DNA of 62,832 bases from an uncultured bacterium. Its GTDB lineage: Bacteria; Actinomycetota; Coriobacteriia; Coriobacteriales; Coriobacteriaceae. Below are positions 34,763 through 43,264 of this stretch, piece after piece (positions within the stretch are counted from its first letter, which is position 1; each line of letters opens with the position of its first letter). The stretch covers positions 1-62,832 of the forward strand of contig CAJMMA010000007.1 in the NCBI GenBank assembly GCA_905214435.1, written 5' to 3'. Made by a program: the position numbers and the translations under genes. The notes under the pieces are model-generated. The model ran no database searches and had not been told where the DNA came from. It saw only the letters and a program-made list of their open reading frames with translations.

Positions 34763-35638
34763 ATGGATTGCCCGGTCACCGCTCGTCCCACCGTTATCGT
34801 TATCTCCGACTCGCTCGGCGATACCGCTTGTGAGGTGGTGCTTGCGGCGTCCGGGCAATTTGATGAAGGGGCTTTTCGCGTTTTGCGCCTGCCCAAGGTG
34901 ACCTCCGTTGAGCAGGTCAAGTCATTTGTGGGGCCGCGCGTCGATGCCGACCATCGCGATGTCGCCGTGTTCCATACCATTGTCGATCCGGCGCTTCGCG
35001 CCCGCGTGCTCGATTACCTGGGTATGCTGCATATCCGTTCGGTCGACCTGATCGGCCCGACGCTTGCCGTGCTGTCGTCGCTCATCGGTGTGCCGCCCAA
35101 GTGCGTTGCGGGCGTGATTCACAAGACCGATGACCGCTATTTCCATCGTATCGAGGCCATGGAGTATTTCGTTGAGCACGATGACGGGCGCGGTTGCGAC
35201 GATCTGTCGGGTGCCGATATCGTGCTGCTGGGTGTGTCGCGTACATCCAAGACGCCGCTGTCGATGTATTTAGCCTATCAGGGCTACAAGGTCGCCAATG
35301 TCCCACTGGCGCATGGCATGGAGCCGCCGAAGTCGATTTACGAGGTTGACCCGATGCGGTTGTTTGGTCTGATCTCGACCGTCGATGTGATTTCCGAAAT
35401 TCGCGATAGTCGCTTGGGCGATGACTACGCCCGTGCCGTTGCCGGCTCCTATGCCGAGCCCGAGAGTGTGCGCAGCGAGCTTGAGGAAGCCCGTGCCCTC
35501 ATGAAGCGCCTAGGCTGCTTTGTGGTGCGTACCGATGGCAAGGCCATCGAGGAAAGCGCTGCCGAGATCATTAGCCACTTGGAGGAAATCCAAGATGCCC
35601 GTGCCCGCCGCGCCGCCCGCCGAGCCCAGCAAAGCTAG
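34763..35638 (+). CDS. Pyruvate phosphate dikinase regulatory protein (DUF299 kinase/phosphorylase)
   Basis: Bifunctional regulator that uses ADP to phosphorylate, and phosphate to dephosphorylate, a Thr next to the catalytic His of PPDK. 291 residues. N-terminal VIVISDSLGDTACEVVLAA, then GVIHKTDDRYFHRIEAMEYFV and the P-loop-like LLGVSRTSKTPLSMYLA, all typical of the family. RTDGKAIEESAAEI closes the domain, with an Ala/Arg-rich tail. The gene lies directly upstream of ppdK, its expected target, across a 297-bp regulatory gap. Confidence 0.93.
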   Translation: MDCPVTARPTVIVISDSLGDTACEVVLAASGQFDEGAFRVLRLPKVTSVEQVKSFVGPRVDADHRDVAVFHTIVDPALRARVLDYLGMLHIRSVDLIGPTLAVLSSLIGVPPKCVAGVIHKTDDRYFHRIEAMEYFVEHDDGRGCDDLSGADIVLLGVSRTSKTPLSMYLAYQGYKVANVPLAHGMEPPKSIYEVDPMRLFGLISTVDVISEIRDSRLGDDYARAVAGSYAEPESVRSELEEARALMKRLGCFVVRTDGKAIEESAAEIISHLEEIQDARARRAARRAQQS

Positions 35639-35935
35639 CTTATTGGGGTAGCTAAAAATGCCCGTCTCTAAAAGACTACCTAAAAATAATGCACGATATT
35701 GGTAAAGCGATTTAGCAATAAACTAGCATTTGACCTGCAAGCATCTTGCATTGGTATCTTCATAAGGTAACCAACTTTACCTACCGTTTACCGCCATATT
35801 TACCACGTTTACCAACCCCCGCGCCCTCTGCGCAAGCCCGCCCAAAACCCGCCGTATAGTACCCTCACGGCTCGCATTCGGCGGGTCGATTCGTTACCAC
35901 GGTCGTGCGCGTAAGTGCATGGAAGGGGAAGTATC
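35639..35935 (+). promoter_or_regulatory. Regulatory gap between the PPDK regulator and ppdK
   Basis: 297 bp, clearly AT-richer than its flanks in the first 180 bp. Candidate promoter elements are TTGACC (35730-35735) with TATCTT 19 nt further on (35755-35760), and a -10-like TATAGT (35855-35860) without a recognisable -35. Between them is an array of TTTACC repeats. GGAAGGGGAA precedes the ppdK GTG. No gene or tRNA is visible. Confidence 0.55.
35776..35813 (+). repeat. Four TTTACC repeats (putative operator array)
   Basis: TTTACC occurs at 35776, 35787, 35799 and 35808, spaced 11, 12 and 9 bp, close to one helical turn. The inverse GGTAAA occurs at 35701, and another GTTTACC lies inside ppdK at 35955. 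The same-face spacing suggests binding by a transcription factor. The identity of that factor is unknown. Confidence 0.5.
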
Positions 35936-38686
35936 GTGAGCGATTGCAAGAGGGTTTACCGTTTTGGAACCGACGCCCAGGGCACCTGTGTCACTGAGGG
36001 CGACAAATCCATGAACTTCGTGCTTGGCGGCAAAGGCGCAAACCTTGCCGAGATGAGCCGCATCGGTCTGCCGGTTCCCGGTGGCTTTACCATTACCTGC
36101 CAGACTTGCGTCGAGTACTCCGGTGCCGGCAATGTGTGGCCCGAGGGCGCACTCGATGAGATCGTTGCCGCCGAGGCGGACCTCGAGGCCCGTTGCGGCA
36201 AGAAACTCGGCGATGCCTCCGATCCGCTGCTCGTGTCGGTTCGCTCGGGCGCTCCGTTCTCCATGCCCGGCATGATGGACACGGTCCTCAACCTGGGCCT
36301 CAACGACGATTCCGTCCGGGGCCTTATCGCCCAGACGCAAAACCCGCGTTTTGCCTGGGACAGCTACCGTCGCTTTATCCAGATGTTCTCCAACGTCGTC
36401 ATGGGCGTCGACGCCGACCTATTCGAGAACGCCCTGACCCAGGCCCGCCTGGTCGCCGGCGTTCGTGTCGATTCCGAGCTTTCGGCCGAGGACCTGCAGG
36501 AGCTCGTCGAGACCTTTAAGGGCATCTTCTCCGAGAACGTCGAGGCGACCCTGTATCCCGAGCTCGAGGTCGCCGACGGTAAGCCCGTTTTCCCGCACGA
36601 TCCGGAGCTCCAGCTGCGCCTTGCCATCCAGGCCGTCTTTGGCAGCTGGATGAACGAGCGCGCCTGCATCTACCGCAAGCAGCACGGCATTTCCGACGAG
36701 CTCGGCACCGCCGTCAACGTCCAGGCCATGGCCTTTGGCAACAAGGGCGAGACCTCTGCGACCGGCGTCGCCTTTACGCGCAACCCGGCCGACGGCACCA
36801 AGGAGTTCTATGGCGACTTTTTGGTGAATGCCCAGGGCGAGGACGTCGTCGCCGGCATCCGAAACACTGAGCCCATCGCCGACCTCAAGACCACCTCGGG
36901 CCTCGAGTCCGCAGGCGAGGAGCTCGAGCGCGTGTTCCTGACGCTCGAGGATCATTACCGCGATATGTGCGATATCGAGTTTACCATCGAGCAGGGCAAG
37001 CTCTGGATGCTCCAGACCCGCGTGGGCAAGCGCACCGCCACTGCCGCCCTGCGCATTGCTATCGAAATGGTCGAGGAGGGCCTGATCACCCGCGAGGAGG
37101 CTGTGAGCCGCATCGATCCCGCGCAGCTCGACCAGCTCCTGCACCCGCAGTTCGACGCCTCCAAGAAGTACGAGGCCCTGGCCAGCGGCCTTAACGCCAG
37201 CCCTGGTGCCGCCGTGGGCGAGGTCGTGTTCTCGAGTGATGACGCCGTCGCGCGCGCCAACGAGGGCCACAAGGTCATTCTGGTCCGCTGGGAGACCAAC
37301 CCCGACGACCTGAAGGGCATGGTCGCCGCCGAGGGCATCCTGACCAGCCACGGTGGCAAGACGAGCCATGCCGCCGTTATCGCCCGCGGCATGGGTACGC
37401 CCTGCGTTTGCGGCGTTGAGCGCTTCCACATTGACGCGGCAGAGAAGGTCGTGCGCATCGAGGGCAGCGACCGCGTGCTGCGCGAGGGCGATGTCATCTC
37501 CATCGACGGCACCCAGGGTATCGTCGTCGACGGCGCGGTTGACCTGGTCTCTGCAGAGCTCACCGGCGACCTGGACACCATCCTGTCTTGGGCCGATGAG
37601 ATCCGTTTGGACGAGACCTGCGGCCACGCCAACCACGTGCGCGTTAACGCCGACAACCCTGAGGATGCTGCACTCGCGCTCGAGTTTGGCGCCGAGGCCA
37701 TCGGCCTGTGCCGCACCGAGCATATGTTCCTGGGCGACCGCAAGAACATCATCCAGAGCTTTATCCTGTCCGATGACGAGGCCGTGAAGCAGCAGGCCCT
37801 GGCCGACTTGCTCAAGGTTCAGACCGAGGACTTCCTGGCGATGTTCAAGACCATGTCCGGTCGCGATGTGGTCGTCCGCCTGCTCGATCCGCCGCTTCAT
37901 GAGTTCCTGGATAATCCTCGCGAGCTCGAGGTCGCCATCACCAAGAAGGAGGCCGCCGGCGCTCCCGAGGAGGAGCTCACTGCCCTGCGCGCCCGCCTGC
38001 GTCGCATCGACGGCATGGTCGAGTCCAACCCCATGCTGGGCTTGCGCGGCGTGCGCCTGTCCGTCGTCTTTGGCGATCTGCCGCTCATGCAGGTTCGCGC
38101 CGTCGCCACGGCCGCTGCCCGCCTTATCAAGGAGGGTGTCGACCCGCGCCCCGAGATCATGGTTCCGCTCGTTTCCATCACGGCCGAGCATGTCCAGACC
38201 CGCGAGGTCATTGAGCGCGTAATCGCCGAGGTTTCCGCCGAAGAGGGCGTCGGGCTCAATATTCCCGTGGGCACGATGCTCGAGCTGCCGCGTGCCTGCA
38301 TGGTCGCTGACGAGATCGCCCATCATGCCGACTTCTTCTGCTTTGGCACCAACGACCTCACCCAGACGACCTTTGGCTTCTCGCGCGATGACGCCGAGGC
38401 CAAGTTCATCCCGCTGTACATGCATAAAAAGATCCTGAAAGACAACCCCTTCGAGACCATCGACGCGGCGGTGCTGGAGCTCGTGCGCCTGGCCGTCGAG
38501 AAGGGCCGCGCCACCAATCCCGACATGCACTTTGGCGTGTGCGGCGAGCACGGCGGCGACCCCAAGTCCATCAAGGGCCTGTTTAACGTGGCCGACGTGG
38601 ACTACGTGTCCTGCTCGCCCTATCGCGTGCCCCTCGCGCGCCTGGCAGCCGCTCAGGCCAAGCTCGAGGCCAAGCGCAACGCCTAA
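35936..38686 (+). CDS. ppdK: Pyruvate, phosphate dikinase
   Basis: Interconverts pyruvate + ATP + Pi and PEP + AMP + PPi, a glycolytic/gluconeogenic step common in anaerobes. 916 residues from GTG 35936, selected for GGAAGGGGAA about 6 nt upstream; an in-frame upstream ATG (35918) lacks a site. The N-terminal ATP-grasp region includes FVLGGKGANLAEMSRIGLPV and VRSGAPFSMPGMMDT. The swivelling domain has GGKTSHAAVIARG with regulatory Thr476 and catalytic His478. The PEP/pyruvate barrel has GLCRTEHMF and the catalytic Cys in FGVCGEHGGDP. The TSH sequence is the target of the neighbouring regulatory protein, so control by reversible phosphorylation is expected. Confidence 0.97.
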   Translation: MSDCKRVYRFGTDAQGTCVTEGDKSMNFVLGGKGANLAEMSRIGLPVPGGFTITCQTCVEYSGAGNVWPEGALDEIVAAEADLEARCGKKLGDASDPLLVSVRSGAPFSMPGMMDTVLNLGLNDDSVRGLIAQTQNPRFAWDSYRRFIQMFSNVVMGVDADLFENALTQARLVAGVRVDSELSAEDLQELVETFKGIFSENVEATLYPELEVADGKPVFPHDPELQLRLAIQAVFGSWMNERACIYRKQHGISDELGTAVNVQAMAFGNKGETSATGVAFTRNPADGTKEFYGDFLVNAQGEDVVAGIRNTEPIADLKTTSGLESAGEELERVFLTLEDHYRDMCDIEFTIEQGKLWMLQTRVGKRTATAALRIAIEMVEEGLITREEAVSRIDPAQLDQLLHPQFDASKKYEALASGLNASPGAAVGEVVFSSDDAVARANEGHKVILVRWETNPDDLKGMVAAEGILTSHGGKTSHAAVIARGMGTPCVCGVERFHIDAAEKVVRIEGSDRVLREGDVISIDGTQGIVVDGAVDLVSAELTGDLDTILSWADEIRLDETCGHANHVRVNADNPEDAALALEFGAEAIGLCRTEHMFLGDRKNIIQSFILSDDEAVKQQALADLLKVQTEDFLAMFKTMSGRDVVVRLLDPPLHEFLDNPRELEVAITKKEAAGAPEEELTALRARLRRIDGMVESNPMLGLRGVRLSVVFGDLPLMQVRAVATAAARLIKEGVDPRPEIMVPLVSITAEHVQTREVIERVIAEVSAEEGVGLNIPVGTMLELPRACMVADEIAHHADFFCFGTNDLTQTTFGFSRDDAEAKFIPLYMHKKILKDNPFETIDAAVLELVRLAVEKGRATNPDMHFGVCGEHGGDPKSIKGLFNVADVDYVSCSPYRVPLARLAAAQAKLEAKRNA

Positions 38687-38724
38687 CGTTTTGGGTGTAG
38701 ACGCCTAGTGTAGCCCCCCCTCAT

Positions 38725-38754
38725 GCCGCCCGTCTCATTCGCGAGGCGGGCGGT
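38725..38754 (+). terminator. Hairpin after ppdK
   Basis: CCGCCCG pairs with CGGGCGG with CTC/GAG inside. Only TTA follows, so it is a strong stem but an imperfect intrinsic terminator. A run of seven C (38714-38720) precedes it. Confidence 0.5.
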
Positions 38755-38799
38755 TATCATGTGCGGGTTTTGTCTTTTTGTCTGCGTAAAAAATTGTTC

Positions 38800-38827
38800 T
38801 TGCAGCAGAAACCCGCGCGTGTATACT
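38800..38827 (+). promoter_or_regulatory. rplS promoter
   Basis: TTGCAG (38800-38805), 16 nt, TATACT (38822-38827), about 70 bp before rplS. The remaining gap between ppdK and rplS holds only the hairpin at 38725-38754. Confidence 0.65.
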
Positions 38828-38896
38828 CGAATACGTTTGTTCAACTACGTGCCGGCCAAGATGGTACGGCACCTCTAGAAGAGTAAGGAATTGCAC

Positions 38897-39238
38897 ATGG
38901 ATTACATCCGCGCAATCGAGCGTCAGCAGATCCGCGAGGACATTCCTCAGGTTCGCGTCGCCGACAACGTCAAGGTTCACTACCGCATTAAGGAAGGCGA
39001 CCGCGAGCGCATTCAGGTCTTCCAGGGCGACGTCATCCGCATGGCCGGCGCCGGTGCCCGCGAGACCTTCACCGTCCGCAAGATGTCCTTCGGTGTCGGT
39101 GTTGAGCGTACCTTCCCGCTTCACAGCCCCAAGATCGCCAAGCTCGAGGTCGTTCGTCATGGTCGCGTCCGTCGCGCCAAGCTGTACTACCTCCGCGACA
39201 AGGTGGGCAAGGCTGCTCGCATCCCCGAGAAGCGCTAA
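38897..39238 (+). CDS. rplS: 50S ribosomal protein L19
   Basis: 113 residues from ATG 38897, with AAGGA 7 nt upstream. Bridge B6/B8 protein at the subunit interface. Signatures: DVRVGDNVKVH-like RVADNVKVHYRIKEGDRER, IQVFQGDVI, RETFTVRKMSFGVGVERTFP and HSPKIAKLEVV. In many bacteria L19 follows trmD, but here it stands alone with its own promoter and terminator, about 7 kb from trmD. Confidence 0.98.
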   Translation: MDYIRAIERQQIREDIPQVRVADNVKVHYRIKEGDRERIQVFQGDVIRMAGAGARETFTVRKMSFGVGVERTFPLHSPKIAKLEVVRHGRVRRAKLYYLRDKVGKAARIPEKR

Positions 39239-39272
39239 GAAGATCGCAGCGTCTGTCCACTCGTTTGGACAC

Positions 39273-39302
39273 AAGGGTCACCTTCGGGTGGCCCTTCTTT
39301 TT
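39273..39302 (+). terminator. rplS terminator
   Basis: AAGGGTCACC pairs with GGTGGCCCTT (one mismatch) around a TTCG tetraloop, followed by CTTTTT. TTCG loops are typical of stable intrinsic terminators. Confidence 0.85.
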
Positions 39303-39331
39303 ATCTGATTTGCATGCAAGGAGGGCCTGGT

Positions 39332-40120
39332 ATGGCCAATATGACGAGCTCGGTTTCGGCATCGCAGGTTGCCGGTGAGTTGGCGAGCGCTACGTTTGAG
39401 GAGATCCCCGCCCTCGTGGAGCATTATCGCGAGGACCCGCGCCAGCAGGTGATCAAGGCTTGCGAGCGTGCTCTTAAGCGCCATGCCAAGGAACTTGCCG
39501 AGCGCGAGCGCGTCAATGACATGTACGAGCTTATGCATGAGCTTGGCGGCGATGGGGTAGTCGTTGGTGTCGACGAGGTAGGTCGCGGATCGGTGGCCGG
39601 TCCTTTGACGGTATGCGCCGTCTGCCTTCCTATGGAGCCGCGCGTCTGGGGCATCAACGATTCCAAAAAGCTCACGCCGGCGCGCCGCGAGTTGCTCTCA
39701 GTGAAGATTGCCGAGGTGGCGACGGCAATTGGTTTTTGCCATATCGCGCCTAAGGATATCGATGAGATGGGCATGGCCCGCGCCATTCGAGCCGCTGTCG
39801 CGGGCGCCGTGGCCGATACGGGGCTCGAGCCCGATTGCGTGCTTATGGACGGTAACCCCTTGGGCGCCGTTCCCAACGAGCGCGACGTGGTGAAGGGCGA
39901 TGCCAAGATCGCCTGTATCGCCGCGGCGTCCATCATGGCCAAGGTCACGCGTGATGAGATGATGGTCGAGTACGATGCCGAGTATCCCGAGTACCATTTG
40001 GCCGAATCGAAAGGCTACGCAAGCCCCGAGCACATCGAGGCCATTCGCAAACATGGACTTTGTCCACTGCACCGCGTGAGCTTTTGCGGAAACTTTCTGC
40101 AGACTGAGCGCCTTTTCTAG
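39332..40120 (+). CDS. rnhB: Ribonuclease HII
   Basis: Removes RNA from RNA-DNA hybrids and single ribonucleotides from DNA. 262 residues from ATG 39332, with AAGGAGG 7-8 nt upstream (an earlier in-frame ATG at 39314 overlaps the site). The catalytic core begins at about residue 75 with VVGVDEVGRGSVAGPLTV (Asp-Glu pair), then NDSKKLTPARRE, VLMDGNPLGAV (Asp) and ASIMAKVTRDEMM. An N-terminal region of about 70 residues, helical and charged, precedes it, similar to Bacillus-type RNase HII. Confidence 0.96.
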   Translation: MANMTSSVSASQVAGELASATFEEIPALVEHYREDPRQQVIKACERALKRHAKELAERERVNDMYELMHELGGDGVVVGVDEVGRGSVAGPLTVCAVCLPMEPRVWGINDSKKLTPARRELLSVKIAEVATAIGFCHIAPKDIDEMGMARAIRAAVAGAVADTGLEPDCVLMDGNPLGAVPNERDVVKGDAKIACIAAASIMAKVTRDEMMVEYDAEYPEYHLAESKGYASPEHIEAIRKHGLCPLHRVSFCGNFLQTERLF

Positions 40121-40169
40121 GTCAATTGTGGAGACAGGGACCTCAGGGGTTTTATAAACCTGCTGGTAG

Positions 40170-40211
40170 CGGGCCGTATGCAACACCATTGCTGCGTACG
40201 GCCCGTTTTTT
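40170..40211 (+). terminator. rnhB terminator
   Basis: CGGGCCGTA pairs exactly with TACGGCCCG with a smaller inner pairing, followed by TTTTTT. Confidence 0.85.
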
Positions 40212-40309
40212 GACGGCATTTGGTCAGCTTTTGGTTTGCTTCCGGTACTTACCCGCATGAAAGGTGCCCTCATCATCGGGGCAATGCAGCGTGCGGGAAA
40301 GGAGACCCC

Positions 40310-40795
40310 ATGAGTGCCGCAAGCAAAAAGAGCAAGACGCAGCAGCTCAAGGAGCGTTGGGAAAACGGCGAGCTCGACTGCGGGGCGATGACGCCCGAGT
40401 TTATCAAGGGACTCAGTCCCCGCGAGCTGGGCATGCTGGGCGAGATGATCACCATCGACTACTTTAACGAGCGCGGCTACACCTTGCTGGAGCAGGGTTA
40501 TCGTTGCACCGAGGGCGAGGCCGATCTGGTGCTGCTCGATGAGCTCGACGATGTCGTGGTGATGGCCGAGGTCAAGACCAGACGCGTTGCACTGGATTGC
40601 AGCACGCGGGTCTTTCCCGAGGAGGCCGTGGACGCTCAAAAGCAACGCCGCTACCGCCGCATCGCAAGTTGCTATCTCATGGAGCATTATCCGCTCAAGG
40701 CGATTCGCTTCGATGCCGTGGGTGTCACCATTCGTGGCGGGCATATCGCTGAGATCGAGCATCAGTACAACGCGTTCGATTGGCAGGTGTCGTGA
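40310..40795 (+). CDS. yraN: YraN-family (UPF0102) endonuclease-like protein
   Basis: 161 residues from ATG 40310 with AAAGGAG upstream. The N-terminal 45 residues are charged, then comes the restriction-endonuclease-like fold: GMLGEMITIDYFNERGYTLL, EGEADLVLLDELDDVVVMAEVKTR (Asp ... Glu-x-Lys active-site pattern) and AVDAQKQRRYRRIASCYL. The function is unproven, though synteny with rnhB, comM and dprA suggests a DNA-processing role. The stop overlaps the comM start (TGATG). Confidence 0.9.
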   Translation: MSAASKKSKTQQLKERWENGELDCGAMTPEFIKGLSPRELGMLGEMITIDYFNERGYTLLEQGYRCTEGEADLVLLDELDDVVVMAEVKTRRVALDCSTRVFPEEAVDAQKQRRYRRIASCYLMEHYPLKAIRFDAVGVTIRGGHIAEIEHQYNAFDWQVS

Positions 40796-42318
40796 TGGCG
40801 TTCGAGACGTTTGCCGTTCACGCGGCCTGCATCCGTGGCGTCGAGGCGATTCACGTCACGGTCGAGGTCTCGCTTGCCGGTGGTGTTCCGGGCATCCAGA
40901 TGCTCGGCATTCCGAGTATGGAGGTGATGGAGTCACGCGGTCGTATTCGCTGCGCGATGCGCTCCGCCGGGTTCGAGATCCCGCGCTCGGGCATTACGGT
41001 CAACCTAGCGCCCGGCGATATTCGCAAGACCGGTAGCGGCTTTGATCTGCCCATCGCCATCGCGGTTCTGGCGGCCGATGGGCAGATTCCCCGTGACAAC
41101 CTCGATCGCTGCCTTATCGCCGGCGAGCTCGGCTTGGACGGTACGGTGCTTCCCGTCAAGGGCGAGGTGGCGTTTCAGCTGCTGGCTCGCGACATGGGGC
41201 TGTCTTTTATCGCCGGCAGGTCAGACCAGCATGTGCCACTCGCGGGCGTGGATTGTGGATTCATCGATCATTTGTCTCAGCTTGCCCATGGCATGGGCGA
41301 TGCCGCGCGGCACTACTTGGATTCTGAAGTGCTCGAGGCGACCTTTGAGCCCGAGCTCGACTATGCCGACGTACTGGGGCAGGAGGTCGCCAAGCGCGGC
41401 ATGGCGCTTGCGGCGGCAGGAGAACTCGGCTTGCTCATGATCGGGTCCCCGGGATCGGGCAAGACGATGCTCGCGCGTCGTATGACCGGCATCCTGCCCG
41501 AGCTTTCCGTTGAGGATCAACAGGAGGCGCTGTGCATCCATTCGGTTTTGGGTGAGAACATTGATGGCTTGTTGGCGGGGCACCGGCCCTTCCGCAGCCC
41601 CCATCACAGTATTTCGACCGCAGGTCTTATCGGCGGTGGGCGCCCGGTGCACCCGGGTGAGATCAGCCTTGCTCATGGCGGCGTGCTATTTTTGGACGAG
41701 CTTGCCGAGTTTCCCACGGGTGTGCTGCAGACGCTGCGTCAGCCCATCGAACGCGGCTACGTCAGGATCGTACGCGTCGACGGGGCTTTTACCTTCCCGT
41801 CGCGCTTTCAGCTGCTGGCTGCGAGCAATCCCTGCCCCTGCGGCTTTTTGGGCGATCGTGAGGTACCGTGTCGCTGCTCGGCGGCGATGGTCGAGCGCTA
41901 TCGGTCTAAACTGCGCGGTCCTTTGGCCGACCGTATCGACATGATGATCGATGTGACCCGTCCCGACCCTCAGGTGATTATCGAGGGCGCGGAGGGTGTG
42001 TCGTCAGCTGAGTTACGTGACTACGTTGTGCGCGGTCGCGCTTTTCGCGCTTGGCGCGAATCCCGTATGGACGATGCTGATGCCGAGGCCGGGGATGACG
42101 AGACACGGTCCATTGACGGCGTCGTTTCGACCTTTGAGCTCGATGATGCGGCGGAGAAGTGTGTGCTCGGCCTGTCGAAGCGCACGCATCTCACGGGCCG
42201 CGGCATCGTGCGCCTGGTGCGTATCGCGCGTACAATCGCTGACGTCGCCGAGAGCGAGCAAGTGACGCAGGACCACGTGCTCGAGGCAGCGATGTACCAG
42301 GGAAGGAGGGACCAATGA
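40795..42318 (+). CDS. comM: ComM-like Mg-chelatase family AAA+ ATPase
   Basis: Hexameric helicase that in Vibrio promotes branch migration during natural transformation. 507 residues from ATG 40795, overlapping the yraN stop. The N-terminal Lon-substrate-like domain (GVEAIHVTVEVSLAGGVPGIQ, VNLAPGDIRKTGSGFDLPIA) is followed by Walker A GSPGSGKTMLARRM, RPFRSPHHSIS, GEISLAHGGVLFLDELAEF (Walker B) and a cysteine set NPCPCGFLGDREVPCRCS. The C-terminal helical region is normal. It overlaps dprA by 4 bp. Competence in this organism is not known. Confidence 0.94.
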   Translation: MAFETFAVHAACIRGVEAIHVTVEVSLAGGVPGIQMLGIPSMEVMESRGRIRCAMRSAGFEIPRSGITVNLAPGDIRKTGSGFDLPIAIAVLAADGQIPRDNLDRCLIAGELGLDGTVLPVKGEVAFQLLARDMGLSFIAGRSDQHVPLAGVDCGFIDHLSQLAHGMGDAARHYLDSEVLEATFEPELDYADVLGQEVAKRGMALAAAGELGLLMIGSPGSGKTMLARRMTGILPELSVEDQQEALCIHSVLGENIDGLLAGHRPFRSPHHSISTAGLIGGGRPVHPGEISLAHGGVLFLDELAEFPTGVLQTLRQPIERGYVRIVRVDGAFTFPSRFQLLAASNPCPCGFLGDREVPCRCSAAMVERYRSKLRGPLADRIDMMIDVTRPDPQVIIEGAEGVSSAELRDYVVRGRAFRAWRESRMDDADAEAGDDETRSIDGVVSTFELDDAAEKCVLGLSKRTHLTGRGIVRLVRIARTIADVAESEQVTQDHVLEAAMYQGRRDQ

Positions 42319-43250
42319 TGGCCGAGGGGACCTTCGAGCTGCATCCAGGTGACGCGTTGTATCCCGAGACCGTTTTGGAGCTTTCTGATGTGCCCCAGAC
42401 ACTCTATGTGCGCGGCAACCCCGAGGTGCTTTCGACGCCCGCGCTCTCCATCATCGGCGCGCGCAAGGCCTCTCCGTATGGTCTTGCCGTGGCAGAGCTT
42501 GCGGCAAAGGTTGCGGTCGAGGCGGGCGTGACGGTAGTTTCGGGCGGCGCGGTCGGTTGTGACCAGGCCTCGGGTTGGGCTGCGGTCAATTCCGGCGGCA
42601 AACACGTCGTGGTGCTGGGGACGGGCGCCGACGTGGTCTATCCGCGCTCGAGTGCTGGCCTCATCACGCGCACACTCGATACGGGCGGCGCGGTCGTGTC
42701 GATCTCCCCGTGGGGCATGGGTCCGCGCAAGTTTGCCTTTCCGCGCCGCAATCGCGTGATCGCGGCCCTGTCGCAAGCCCTCTTTGTATCCGAGGCGGGT
42801 ATGCCTTCCGGGACGTTTTCTACAGCCGAGGCTGCTATGGATTTGGGGCGAGAACTTCTTGCCGTGCCGGGGTCGATCCTATCGCCCGAGTCGCGTGGCA
42901 CGAATTACCTCATTGCGAACGGTGCCTGCTGCATCATCGACGAGGAATCTATCGAGATAGCTATCTCACGCATCTACGGCACCCTGCGCTACTCGCGCCC
43001 CGATGCTCCCGGCATTGCCGACCTGGATCCAACGCAGCAGACCGTGATGCATGCGCTCATCGCCTCTCCGCTCAAAGTCGACGACATCGCGGCGCTCGTC
43101 TCGCTCGATGCCGTCGGCGTACTTAAACTCCTGGGTTCGCTTGAGCTCGAGGGCCTTATCGAGCGCATGATGGATGGAAGGTATGCGCCCTCCAAGTTTG
43201 CTCTTCACGCCCAGACACCCTTCGGTCACAATGGAAAACATGTCAATTAG
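42315..43250 (+). CDS. dprA: DNA-processing protein DprA
   Basis: Loads RecA on incoming single-stranded DNA in transformable bacteria. 311 residues, shorter than many because a full N-terminal SAM-like domain is missing. The Rossmann core begins at about residue 15 with PQTLYVRGNPEVL, then SIIGARKASPYGLAVAELA, SGGAVGCDQASGWAAV, VVVLGTGADVVYPR, FPRRNRVIAALS and GSILSPESRGTNYLI. The C-terminal 65 residues form a winged-helix-like domain. The start is ATGATG with GGAAGGAGGG upstream. Confidence 0.95.
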   Translation: MMAEGTFELHPGDALYPETVLELSDVPQTLYVRGNPEVLSTPALSIIGARKASPYGLAVAELAAKVAVEAGVTVVSGGAVGCDQASGWAAVNSGGKHVVVLGTGADVVYPRSSAGLITRTLDTGGAVVSISPWGMGPRKFAFPRRNRVIAALSQALFVSEAGMPSGTFSTAEAAMDLGRELLAVPGSILSPESRGTNYLIANGACCIIDEESIEIAISRIYGTLRYSRPDAPGIADLDPTQQTVMHALIASPLKVDDIAALVSLDAVGVLKLLGSLELEGLIERMMDGRYAPSKFALHAQTPFGHNGKHVN

Positions 43251-43264
43251 AAAGGTGTTTGCAG

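Noticed and set aside
38714..38720. A C7 run after ppdK as a second phase-variation tract
   Set aside because: It lies in the intergenic space before a hairpin and cannot alter a reading frame. Seven bases is also short for frequent slippage.
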